A stretch of 64,000 nucleotides of DNA, taken from assembly GCF_012034205.1 (NCBI RefSeq), contig NZ_JAATEM010000026.1:59560-123559 (forward strand), in the 5' to 3' direction. Shown here piece by piece: positions 1 through 7,432 of the stretch. A model generated the notes under the pieces. The model saw only the letters and a program-made list of their open reading frames with translations, had not been told where the DNA came from and searched no databases. Source of the stretch: Streptomyces composti. GTDB taxonomy: Bacteria > Actinomycetota > Actinomycetes > Streptomycetales > Streptomycetaceae. Numbering within the stretch: the first letter of the stretch is position 1; each line of letters starts with the position of its first letter. Both the position numbers and the translations under genes were made by a program.

Positions 1-1191
1 CAGCAGGTGGTTGACGAGCGAGCCCGCGCCGGAGCCCCGGGCGGCCACCCGGATGCCCATGTCCCGCACGTCGTCGACCACTTGGGCGACGGTCAGGAAG
101 TACGAGGCGAAGCCGTGGTGGGCGATGATGTCCAGCTCGTGGTGCATCCGCTCCCAGTACTCGCGGCGCCCGGCGTAGCCGCGCAGCACCATGCCCGCCG
201 CCGCCCGGGAGGCCAGCGCCCGCTGGGCGGTGCGCCGGCCGGCCCCGACGAGGTGCGGTTCGGGGAAGTGGACGCTGCCCATGCCGAGGTCGTCCTCGGG
301 GCCGACCAGGCACTCGGCGGCCGTGGCCTGCGTCTGCTCGAGCAGCCGGTGCGCCGCCTCCCGGCTGAAGCCCGCGGCCTCCACGACCCGCTCGGCGATC
401 CTCGCCATCTCGTCCGGGCCCTTGAGCCAGGCCTCGCCCGGGTCGAGTCCCTGGGCGGGGTCGATGGGGACCAGCCGGCGGGCGGCGTCCAGGACGTCGG
501 CGACCGGGCCGAGGCCGGGGTCGGCGTAGCGGACGGCGTTGCTGAGCACGGGGCGGACGCGCTGCTCGGCGGCGAAGCCGAGGGTGCGGGCGGCCAGGCG
601 CAGGGAGCCGGGACCGGTGCCGGTGCGGCCGTGCCAGACGGCCTCCAGGCGCAGGGCGTCGCCGTAGACCTCCCGCCAGGGGGCGAGCAGCCGGGCGGCG
701 CGGTCGGGGCGGCCGGCCGCGAGCGCGCGGCCGACGTCGGAGTCGGGGCCGAGCAGCACGGTCAGGCCGTCGGCGTGGTTGTCCTCCCAGGACAGCCGCG
801 GCAGGCCCTCGGCGGTGTGGGCGGCGGAGACCAGCCGGCACAGATCGGCCCAGCCGCGGGCGCCGTCCCGGGCGAGGAAGGTGACCCGGGGCGTCGATTC
901 GTCGATGAAGGCACCGCCGCGCACCGGGGTGCGGCGCCGCTCCCTGCGGACGGACCCGTCACCCTGCGCCGCGGGCGGAGCCACCGCCAGCTCCGCGCCG
1001 AACAGGGGGCGGACGCCGGCCGCGGCGCAGGCCTTGGCGAAACGGACGGACCCGGCGAGGCTGTCGCGGTCGGTGAGGACGAGGGCGTCCATGCCCCGTT
1101 CGCCGGCGCGCTCGGCCAGCCGTTCCGGGTGGGAGGCGCCGTAGCGCAGGGAGAACCCGGAGACGGTGTGCAGATGCGTGAAACCCGGCAC
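1..1191 (-). CDS. dnaE2: Error-prone DNA polymerase III alpha subunit DnaE2 (5' part, runs off window start)
   Basis: This is the N-terminal 397 codons of a C-family DNA polymerase; the rest lies before the window. The protein opens VPGFTHLHTVSGFSLRYGA, a PHP domain with the HLH metal motif near residue 6, and continues to the start of the polymerase core, where the block ending RVAARGSGAGSLVNHLL is visible. The GTG at 1191 is chosen because GGGAGG lies just upstream and the PHP domain begins at once. DnaE2 (ImuC) carries out damage-tolerant, mutagenic synthesis with ImuA/ImuB partners, which are not in view. Assignment to DnaE2 rather than replicative DnaE1 rests on this N-terminus, on remembered gene order, and on the LexA box 37 bp upstream. 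SOS induction is inferred. Confidence 0.85.
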   Translation of the reverse strand, partial: MPGFTHLHTVSGFSLRYGASHPERLAERAGERGMDALVLTDRDSLAGSVRFAKACAAAGVRPLFGAELAVAPPAAQGDGSVRRERRRTPVRGGAFIDESTPRVTFLARDGARGWADLCRLVSAAHTAEGLPRLSWEDNHADGLTVLLGPDSDVGRALAAGRPDRAARLLAPWREVYGDALRLEAVWHGRTGTGPGSLRLAARTLGFAAEQRVRPVLSNAVRYADPGLGPVADVLDAARRLVPIDPAQGLDPGEAWLKGPDEMARIAERVVEAAGFSREAAHRLLEQTQATAAECLVGPEDDLGMGSVHFPEPHLVGAGRRTAQRALASRAAAGMVLRGYAGRREYWERMHHELDIIAHHGFASYFLTVAQVVDDVRDMGIRVAARGSGAGSLVNHLL

Positions 1192-1227
1192 ACGCACCTC
1201 CCGCACTCGTGAGCCACGACCGACTCT

Positions 1228-1241
1228 CGAACAAATGTTCC
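1228..1241 (-). promoter_or_regulatory. LexA (SOS) box upstream of dnaE2
   Basis: The dyad CGAACAAATGTTCC contains GAAC-N4-GTTC, the core of the actinobacterial/Gram-positive LexA operator. It sits 37 bp before the dnaE2 GTG, where a repressor would cover the promoter. SOS control of dnaE2 is known in actinobacteria; its use here is inferred from position and sequence. Confidence 0.8.
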
Positions 1242-1345
1242 CAACTGCCTCACCCCCACCATAGACCAATTATCGAATACGTGTGCGACATCCGTTCGGC
1301 CCCGTCCCACCTGCGCAAACACCCCACCACTCGCACCGTTGAGGC

Positions 1346-2395
1346 ATGACGCAGAGCATCGGTCCCGGCACGAAGAGGAGGTCGTTCCTCGGCGAGCTGA
1401 AGGACGCCGTCACCCCGCACGCCACACTGCTCGTCGCCGGCGTGATCGCGCTGCAGCTGCTGTTCATCACCTCCTACGTCGGAGCCCTGCACCACCCCGA
1501 GCTGCGCAACGCCTCCTTCGGGGTCGTCGCACCCGGGGCCGCGGCCGAGCAGGCGGTGACCCGGCTGGAGCAGCTGCCCGGCTCACCCCTGGACGCCCGC
1601 ACGGTGCCCGACGCGTCCACCGCCCGGCGGCAGATCCAGGACCGCGACCTCGACGGCGCACTGATCCTCGACCCGGCGGGCACCACCGACACCCTGCTGG
1701 TCGCCACCGGCGGCGGGGCCGCGCTCGCCACCTCGCTGGAGCGGCTGGTCGGCGCGCTGGAGAAGTCGGAGCAGCGGTCGCTGCGGGTGGTCGACGTCGT
1801 CCCGGCGGCCGGCCGGGACGCGAGCGGACTGTCGTCCTTCTACCTGGTGGTCGGCTGGTGCGTGGGCGGCTACCTGTGCGCGTCGATCCTCGCCATCAGC
1901 TCGGGCGCCCGGGCGGCCACGCCCCGGCGCGCCCTGATCCGGCTCGCCACCATGGCGGCGGTCGCCCTGGTCGGCGGGCTCGGCGGTGCCGTGATCGTCG
2001 GCCCGGTCCTGGGCGCCCTGCCGGGGAACGTCGCGGCCCTGTGGGGGCTGGGCGCGCTGATCACCTTCGCGGTCGGCGCGGCCACCCTCGCCCTGCAGGG
2101 GATCTTCGGCACCGTCGGCATCGGACTCGCCATCCTGCTGGTGGTGATCCTGGGCAACCCGAGCGCCGGCGGCGCGCTGCCGCCCCCGCTGCTCCCGCCG
2201 TTCTGGGCGGCGATCGGCCCGGCGCTGCCGCCGGGCGCGGGGACCTGGGCGGCGCGCTCCATCGTGTACTTCGACGGCCACGGCATCACCGTCTCGCTGC
2301 TGGTGCTCTCGGCGTGGGCGCTGGCGGGCATCGCGGTGACGCTGCTGATGGCGCGCCTGCGCGCGAAGGAGGACGACCGGGCACAAACCGGCTGA
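1346..2395 (+). CDS. ABC-2/DUF3533-like integral membrane protein
   Basis: A 349-residue membrane protein. One hydrophobic segment (about residues 27-48) is followed by an extracytoplasmic region of about 120 residues and then a cluster of about five segments (about 165-340). This one-loop-then-bundle layout resembles the YhgE/Pip and DUF3533 proteins related to ABC-2 permeases, which take part in export or phage reception. No ATPase is encoded nearby, so the substrate is unknown. A weak GAGG lies against the ATG. It is divergent from dnaE2 across about 150 bp and convergent with the protease gene downstream, with a strong terminator between them. Confidence 0.6.
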   Translation: MTQSIGPGTKRRSFLGELKDAVTPHATLLVAGVIALQLLFITSYVGALHHPELRNASFGVVAPGAAAEQAVTRLEQLPGSPLDARTVPDASTARRQIQDRDLDGALILDPAGTTDTLLVATGGGAALATSLERLVGALEKSEQRSLRVVDVVPAAGRDASGLSSFYLVVGWCVGGYLCASILAISSGARAATPRRALIRLATMAAVALVGGLGGAVIVGPVLGALPGNVAALWGLGALITFAVGAATLALQGIFGTVGIGLAILLVVILGNPSAGGALPPPLLPPFWAAIGPALPPGAGTWAARSIVYFDGHGITVSLLVLSAWALAGIAVTLLMARLRAKEDDRAQTG

Positions 2396-2471
2396 ACGCC
2401 CGCGTCCCACCCGTCACCGGCGGCCACCGCGCGGGGCCGGCCACCGGCCGCTCCGCGCCGGCACACACGCG

Positions 2472-2507
2472 AGAAGTCCCGCCCCTGGCGCCAGGAGCGG
2501 GACTTCT
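2472..2507. terminator. Bidirectional terminator
   Basis: A perfect 11-bp stem, AGAAGTCCCGC with GCGGGACTTCT, encloses a second self-complementary core (CCTGGCGCCAGG). It lies between two convergent genes ending at 2395 and 2529, so it can serve both strands. Confidence 0.85.
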
Positions 2508-2528
2508 GTGCGTGGTGCGGGTGTCGCG

Positions 2529-3611
2529 TCAGCCGATCTGGGTGCCGGTGGCCGACAGGGCCTCCGTCACCGGCTGGAAGAAGGTCGTGCCGCCGGAGGT
2601 GCAGTCGCCGCTGCCGCCGGAGGTGAGGCCGACCGCCTTGTCGCCCGAGAAGAGCGAGCCGCCGCTGTCGCCGGGCTCGGCGCAGACGTCGGTCTGGATC
2701 AGGCCGTTGACGATGTCGCCGTTGCCGTAGTTCACGGTGGCGTCCAGGCCCGTGACGGTGCCGGAGTGGACCTGGGTGGTGGAGCCGCTGCGGGTGACCT
2801 GCATGCCGACGGTGGCCTCGACGGCGCCCGAGATGGCCTGCGAGGAGCCGTTGTAGAGGTTCACCTCGCTCGGGTGGTCCACGTCGGCGGTGTACTTGAC
2901 CAGGCCGTAGTCGTCGCCCGGGAAGCTGGAGGCGGCGTTCTCGCCGATCACGTTGCCGGAGGAGTCCGACCAGGTGGAGATGCCCTCGGTGCAGTGCCCC
3001 GCGGTCAGGAAGTGCGGCTCGCCGCCCTTGGTGACGTTGAAGCCGAGCGAGCAGCGCCCGCCGTTGCCGGTGATGGCGTCGCCGCCCGCGATGAAGGGCT
3101 TGAACTCGCCCTTGGTGCGCTGCAGCTCGGCCTTGCCGCCGAGCTTCTCGACGACCTCGGTGAGCTTCGCCCACTCGGCCTTGGAGACCGTGCGGTCGGC
3201 GGTGACGACGACCTTGTTGGTCACCGGGTCGGTCGCCCAGGAGGTGCCGGGGATGGTGGCGTCCTGCTGGAGGGTGGTGCGGGCGCTCTTGAGGTCGGCG
3301 AGGGAGTTCGCGACGACTCTCGCCTTGGCTCCGGCCTTCTCGACGGTTTCGGCGGCGGCCTTGTCGACCACGTTCACCACGAGGCTCTTGGACTTGGCGT
3401 CGTAGTACGTACCCGCCGCGTCGGAGCCGAGTTCGCCGGCCAGCGTCGAGGCGAGCTTTCCGGCCGCGGTCACCGAGAGGGTGCGGGGCGCGGATTCGGC
3501 CGGGGGCTCACTCGCGTTCGCAGTCTGGAAGGTGACTGCGCCGGCGACCAGGGCGACTACCGCCCCGCCGGCCAGGGCGGCACGCCGCTTGGGTATGCGT
3601 CGGTGCTTCAA
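2529..3611 (-). CDS. sprD: Streptogrisin D-like secreted serine protease precursor
   Basis: A 360-residue S1E (alpha-lytic/streptogrisin) protease precursor. In order: basic N-terminus with a signal peptide (about 1-34, cleaved near NASEPP), a pro-region of about 120 residues with the alpha-lytic fold, then the mature enzyme from about IAGGDAITG. The catalytic triad is visible: His in FLTAGHC, Asp in DDYGLV, Ser in GDSGGS. Paired cysteines are present (RCSLGF/GHC and VCAEPGD/GDC). The mature sequence closely matches my memory of streptogrisin D. The start is TTG, fixed by AGGAGG seven bases upstream. Role: extracellular, chymotrypsin-like protein degradation after pro-peptide autoprocessing. 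A second streptogrisin gene follows in the same orientation. Confidence 0.9.
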   Translation of the reverse strand: MKHRRIPKRRAALAGGAVVALVAGAVTFQTANASEPPAESAPRTLSVTAAGKLASTLAGELGSDAAGTYYDAKSKSLVVNVVDKAAAETVEKAGAKARVVANSLADLKSARTTLQQDATIPGTSWATDPVTNKVVVTADRTVSKAEWAKLTEVVEKLGGKAELQRTKGEFKPFIAGGDAITGNGGRCSLGFNVTKGGEPHFLTAGHCTEGISTWSDSSGNVIGENAASSFPGDDYGLVKYTADVDHPSEVNLYNGSSQAISGAVEATVGMQVTRSGSTTQVHSGTVTGLDATVNYGNGDIVNGLIQTDVCAEPGDSGGSLFSGDKAVGLTSGGSGDCTSGGTTFFQPVTEALSATGTQIG

Positions 3612-3780
3612 CTCACGTCCTCCTGTGGGGGGACGGCCCGGGAGGCTGTGGGGGCCTCACGAACCGGAAGGCGTACGGTCACGAGGGCGGCCCGCAAGAA
3701 AATGGCCACGCCCGCACCGGTTGAACGGCGCCTACTCTTCCGAATCTCACAGGGCGCACACAAGGTCGACTTCGAGACGC

Positions 3781-3802
3781 GCGTACGACAACGACCGTAC
3801 GC
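3781..3802. promoter_or_regulatory. Inverted repeat upstream of sprD, possible operator
   Basis: GCGTACG and CGTACGC (7-bp arms) are separated by 8 bp, about 170-190 bp before the sprD TTG. Arm spacing of about 1.5 helical turns would suit a dimeric regulator. The regulator is not identifiable from this window. Confidence 0.35.
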
Positions 3803-3933
3803 CCCTTATGTCCTGACACATCTTGACCCCGGCGTCCGGTTCACTCTGCAAACATTACGAGCGGGTAACCGGCGGTCCGATTCACGCCATCTACACCTGG
3901 CTGAAAATCGACGGTGCCGGGGTCCGAATCCGA

Positions 3934-3960
3934 ACGGTGCGCAGCAGTGCTGCGCACCGT
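3934..3960. repeat. 27-bp perfect dyad (13-1-13)
   Basis: ACGGTGCGCAGCA and TGCTGCGCACCGT are exact reverse complements around a single G. It lies between the sprB-like terminator and the sprD promoter region. It could be a protein-binding palindrome, or a stem with a small loop acting as a backup terminator. Confidence 0.5.
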
Positions 3961-4049
3961 CACGCGGGCGTCGGCCACCACCCCCGGACCTCCGCGCCCG
4001 GCCGCACACCCGGCACGCCGTCAAAAGCCGTCGAGCCACACAAAAGGGG

Positions 4050-4087
4050 CGAGCCCCCGGCACCCTTGATCGGGTGCCGGGGGCTCG
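4050..4087 (-). terminator. Rho-independent terminator of streptogrisin B-like gene
   Basis: A perfect 16-bp stem (CGAGCCCCCGGCACCC with its complement) closes a 6-nt TTGATC loop. On the minus strand it is followed by CCCCTTTTG. It lies 58 bp after the protease stop codon. Confidence 0.9.
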
Positions 4088-4145
4088 CCGTGAGCCGGTT
4101 GCGGCGGAACGGGCGGGACCGGTGGGGCGGTCCGTGCCCGAGGCC

Positions 4146-5054
4146 TCAGTAGACGCTGACGCCGTAGGCGCTCAGGGCCTCCGTCACCGGCTGGAAGAAG
4201 GTCGTGCCACCGGTGGTGCAGTTGCCGCTGCCGCCGGAGGTCAGACCGTAGGCCGTGCCGTTGCTGCCGTAGAGCGGGCCGCCGGAGTCGCCGGGCTCGG
4301 CGCAGACCGTGGTCTGGATGAGCCCGTAGACGATGTCGCCGCCGCCGTAGTTCACGGTCGCGTTCAGCGCGGTGACCCGGCCGCTGTGCGTACCCGTGGT
4401 GGAGCCGTCACGGATGACGGTGGTGCCCACGCTCGGGGTGCCCGCGCGCACGATGTCCACGCCGCCGGCCGTACCGGGCTTGCTGACGGAGGAGTTGGTG
4501 TACCGGACGATGCCGTAGTCGTTGCCCGGGAAACTGGAGCCCGCGGTGGTGCCGAGCACCGTGGTGCGGCCGGAGTTGGAGTACCAGGTGCCCGCGCCGT
4601 CGGTGCAGTGACCGGCGGTCAGGAAGTACTCGGCGCCGCTGCTGGACCGGACGTTGAAGCCGAGGGAGCAGCGCCAGCTGCTCGCGTAGATGGCGTCACC
4701 GCCCTGGATCAGCTTGGTGAACTTGCCGGGGGTGCGCTTGATGGTCAGCGCGTCGGCGTTCTCGCCGGCCTGCTGCTTGATCTTGGCGATCTCGGCCTGC
4801 GAGACGGTGCTGTCGACGGTGACGAGCACCCGGTTGGTCTTGCTGTCGACGGCCCAGGCGGTGCCCGGGATGTCGGCCTTCAGCACGGAGTTGCTCGCAC
4901 TCTTGAGCTCGGAGGCGCTGAAGGTGGTGGGGGTGTCGGACGCATTCGCGCTGGGGACCGCGAACGCGGCAGCGGCCACGAGGCCGGTGGAGACGGCGAT
5001 CAGCCGGGTCCGTCTCGAAATGCCGCTGCGGGGGGTGGTGCGCTTGATCCTCAC
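4146..5054 (-). CDS. sprB: Streptogrisin B-like secreted serine protease precursor
   Basis: A 302-residue S1E protease. Signal peptide about 1-38 (basic start VRIKRTTPR, hydrophobic core, cleavage after NAS), a short pro-region of about 75 residues, mature enzyme from about IQGGDAIYAS. Triad: His in TAGHC, Asp in NDYGIV, Ser in GDSGGP. The C-terminus ALSAYGVSVY is that of streptogrisin B. The short pro-region is typical of the A/B type and shorter than that of the neighbouring sprD-like gene. The GTG at 5054 is chosen over longer frames because GGAGGAACGAAAA precedes it and a signal peptide begins directly. Secreted endopeptidase. The B assignment is from remembered sequence; an A/B hybrid is possible. 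Confidence 0.88.
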   Translation of the reverse strand: MRIKRTTPRSGISRRTRLIAVSTGLVAAAAFAVPSANASDTPTTFSASELKSASNSVLKADIPGTAWAVDSKTNRVLVTVDSTVSQAEIAKIKQQAGENADALTIKRTPGKFTKLIQGGDAIYASSWRCSLGFNVRSSSGAEYFLTAGHCTDGAGTWYSNSGRTTVLGTTAGSSFPGNDYGIVRYTNSSVSKPGTAGGVDIVRAGTPSVGTTVIRDGSTTGTHSGRVTALNATVNYGGGDIVYGLIQTTVCAEPGDSGGPLYGSNGTAYGLTSGGSGNCTTGGTTFFQPVTEALSAYGVSVY

Positions 5055-5386
5055 TTTTCGTTCCTCCACAAAGGAAGTCGGGGGCCCTCGTGGGGTTCGG
5101 GCCCGTGAGGCGCAGCCGGGGACGCAATGTGTCCGGATTCCGAACTCGCTGTGTCCCTGACAAGCGCTGACGGCGAGTATTCGGCCGACCGACCGTTCGG
5201 CGCAAGGGTGCCTTTCGGCCGTCAACCTTTGAACCATCTGCGCGACTTGCCCCCTGGCCAGGGCCAAGTCACCCACGAACAGCGCATGTCAGGGCAGGGC
5301 GAGCGCTTACACCTCGCACCGGGGGTTGTCCGGAATTCGCCCCTCCGCATAGCTCACGCAGGGTTCCATGGCCGGAACACAGCGCA
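5055..5386. other. Intergenic region upstream of the streptogrisin B-like gene
   Basis: No gene is visible. It must hold the protease promoter (reading left) and the 3' end of the DUF5685 transcript. Apart from the GGAGGAA ribosome site at about 5066-5072 (minus strand) I see no clear operator or terminator. Confidence 0.5.
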
Positions 5387-6637
5387 TCAGCAGTCGCAGC
5401 ACTCGCAGCAGTCGCAATCGCAGTCACGGCAGCAGCCCTCGCGCTTCTTGCGCGACCACGGCCCCTCGTACTCCTTGGCGCAGCACAGCTTGCAGGTGCA
5501 GCACAGCAGCCAGAACATCCCGCACCCGGCCCAGAAGCCACGCCGCCGCGGCGGCTGAGGCGCGGCCCCGCCGCCGAATCCGCCGGATCCGCCGGATCCG
5601 CCTGACCCGCCGAAGTCACCGCCGCCACCGCCACCGGGCACACCCGCGCCGCCGTACGGATTGCCGCCCGCGTACGGCGCGCCACCGCCGTACGGATGAC
5701 CGCTTCCATAGGGGCTGCCGCCCCCGTGTGGATTCTGCGGGTGCTGTCCGTGCGGACCCGGCTGATGGGAGGCGCACACCGGCACCGTGCCGAAAGCCCG
5801 GTCCACCGAGCGCCTGAGCTCGTGCACCAGCAGCAGATGCACCAGCCCCCGGTCGCTGAAGTCGACCTCGCGCAGCGCCAGCCGGATGCCGTGCACGGCG
5901 TCGTCGGCCAGCCGGCGCGCCTCGGTGAGCGGGGTGCCGGTGGCGGTGAGCGGGTTCCAGGCACCCGACGCGGCGTCAGCCTCCCGGTCCTCCACGGCGT
6001 CCAGCAGATGCGCGAGACGTCCGAAGAGGCGCCCCGCCTCGGCGAGCGGCGCGGCGTTGTGCGGGCGCCCGGCGAGCACCGCGGTGTGGGCGAAGGCGGC
6101 GGCGGTGGCGGTCTCGGTGGGTTCGGTGACCGTGAGGATCGAGGTGCCGGGTCCGGCCAGGGCCTCCACATCCGTCTGGCGGTCCACGGCCTCCAGCAGA
6201 ACGGCCGTGTCGAAGCCGACGTCCGAGCCGGTGCGGGCACCCGCCCGGTCCCAGCGCGCGGCGACCCGGCGGGCCGCGGCCGCGACCGGCCGGCGCGCCA
6301 GCAGCCCGTCGCCGTCGGCGGCATGGTCGCGCACCTTGGCCGAGGCGAGCACCAGGGAGACGGCCGCCGCGAGCCTGGCGCCCTCACCGTCTGCGACGGA
6401 CGCGGTGCGCATCCCGCGCAGCGGACACGGTCCCGCCGTGCGCCGTCCCGCCTCGGCCCGTCCCGCCTGAGCCTCCGTCAGGACCGAGATGAGCAGCCCG
6501 TCGTAGTTGGTGACGATGCGGGAGAGCTGACCGTGCTCACCGCGCAGGGCGAGGCACAATCCGCACAGGTGCGCCATCCACTGGGCCGTGAACCGCTCCC
6601 CCAGCCGGTGCCGGCAGGGCCTGACCATTCCGAACAC
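5387..6637 (-). CDS. DUF5685 family protein with cysteine-rich C-terminal tail
   Basis: 416 residues. The N-terminal DUF5685-type region carries CRHRLGE and the cysteine pair in HLCGLCLALRGEHG (residues about 8-35) plus CPLRG (about 71), a possible metal site. A mostly helical middle reaches about residue 285. A low-complexity Gly/Pro/Tyr linker follows (about 290-365), then a short aromatic and hydrophobic stretch. The last 40 or so residues are packed with cysteines (CCTCKLCC ... CDCDCCECCDC). Streptomyces homologues exist but the function is unknown to me. Start is GTG at 6637 after GGGGA. The divergent neighbour is sflA. The tail could bind metal or cofactor, or anchor the protein. Confidence 0.65.
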   Translation of the reverse strand: MFGMVRPCRHRLGERFTAQWMAHLCGLCLALRGEHGQLSRIVTNYDGLLISVLTEAQAGRAEAGRRTAGPCPLRGMRTASVADGEGARLAAAVSLVLASAKVRDHAADGDGLLARRPVAAAARRVAARWDRAGARTGSDVGFDTAVLLEAVDRQTDVEALAGPGTSILTVTEPTETATAAAFAHTAVLAGRPHNAAPLAEAGRLFGRLAHLLDAVEDREADAASGAWNPLTATGTPLTEARRLADDAVHGIRLALREVDFSDRGLVHLLLVHELRRSVDRAFGTVPVCASHQPGPHGQHPQNPHGGGSPYGSGHPYGGGAPYAGGNPYGGAGVPGGGGGGDFGGSGGSGGSGGFGGGAAPQPPRRRGFWAGCGMFWLLCCTCKLCCAKEYEGPWSRKKREGCCRDCDCDCCECCDC

Positions 6638-6939
6638 GTGGTCCCCCGTCGCAGTAGTACGAACTGAGCGGCGGCATCGTATCGAGCCTCCTCATTCCCG
6701 TGGATTCACCCGTACGCGCCGCCCATCACCCGTACGCCGCGAAGAATCATATTTCACTCACAGTCAGCAGCCGTTTACTTCAAGACCCTTGGGAAACACG
6801 GACTCTCGACGGATCGGTCGTGCACCAGTACCGTCACAAACCCCCCGTGCGGCGTCTATCCACTTGGCGCGCCATCCGCATCATGGACGACCATAGGGGT
6901 GCGGAAAGCAAGACAAGACCGCTGTGAGAGGAGGCGTCC
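6638..6939. other. Divergent promoter region DUF5685 / sflA
   Basis: About 300 bp, A/T-richer than its surroundings, shared by two outward-reading genes. It contains the sflA ribosome site GAGAGGAGG and a spaced 12-bp direct repeat (6706-6737). No small gene is convincing. Confidence 0.55.
6706..6737. repeat. 12-bp direct repeat, 20-bp period
   Basis: TCACCCGTACGC occurs at 6706-6717 and again at 6726-6737, exactly 20 bp apart (about two helical turns). It lies about 70-100 bp from the DUF5685 start, which suits cooperative binding of a regulator. Confidence 0.45.
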
Positions 6940-7377
6940 ATGGGATCGGTACGCAAGGCAAGTGCCTGGCTGGGCCTCGTCGACGACACCGAAGACGAGC
7001 GCTACTACGACGACGACTACTCCGACGGGACCGAGTCCGAGGATGCCTGGGTCACCGATCCGCGGGTCAAGGTGGCCTCGGACGTCGCCGAGGAGAAGGG
7101 CCGCCGCATCGGGACCATCACCCCGGACAGCTTCCGGGACGCCCGCACGATCGGCGAGCTGTTCCGCGACGGTGTGCCCGTCGTCATGAACCTCACCAAC
7201 ATGGAGCCCGCCGACGCCAAGCGCGTGGTGGACTTCGCCGCGGGGCTGATCTTCGGTCTGCGCGGTTCCATCGAGCGGGTGTCCAACCGGGTCTTCCTGC
7301 TGAGCCCGGCCGACACCGAGGTGGTCAGCGGCGAGCCCGCCGCGCACCGGGCGGACGGCTTCTTCAACCAGAGCTGA
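6940..7377 (+). CDS. sflA: SepF-like cell-division protein SflA
   Basis: A 145-residue member of the SepF/YlmF family. The N-terminus is an amphipathic helix (MGSVRKASAWLGLVDD), followed by an acidic tyrosine-rich linker (residues about 18-40). The C-terminal SepF fold carries PVVMNLTNMEPADAKRVVDF and FGLRGSIERVSNRVFLLSP. Streptomyces have SepF plus two SepF-like proteins (SflA, SflB) that affect FtsZ assembly and aerial hyphal septation; this gene is not next to ftsZ, as expected for SflA. It is somewhat shorter than SepF proper. The ribosome site GAGAGGAGG fixes the ATG. Confidence 0.85.
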   Translation: MGSVRKASAWLGLVDDTEDERYYDDDYSDGTESEDAWVTDPRVKVASDVAEEKGRRIGTITPDSFRDARTIGELFRDGVPVVMNLTNMEPADAKRVVDFAAGLIFGLRGSIERVSNRVFLLSPADTEVVSGEPAAHRADGFFNQS

Positions 7378-7432
7378 GGCAGAACCGCGTCAGGACGCTC
7401 ACCGGTCCCGCCTCCTCCCCCGGTCCGGCCGT

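Larger units (their letters stand above)
3612..4049. other. Gene-free region upstream of sprD
   Basis: No convincing gene; base composition drops below coding levels. It holds the sprD leader (AGGAGG at about 3619-3624 on the minus strand) and presumably its promoter, plus two inverted repeats listed separately (3781-3802 and 3934-3960). The distal part is the 3' flank of the neighbouring protease gene. Confidence 0.6.
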
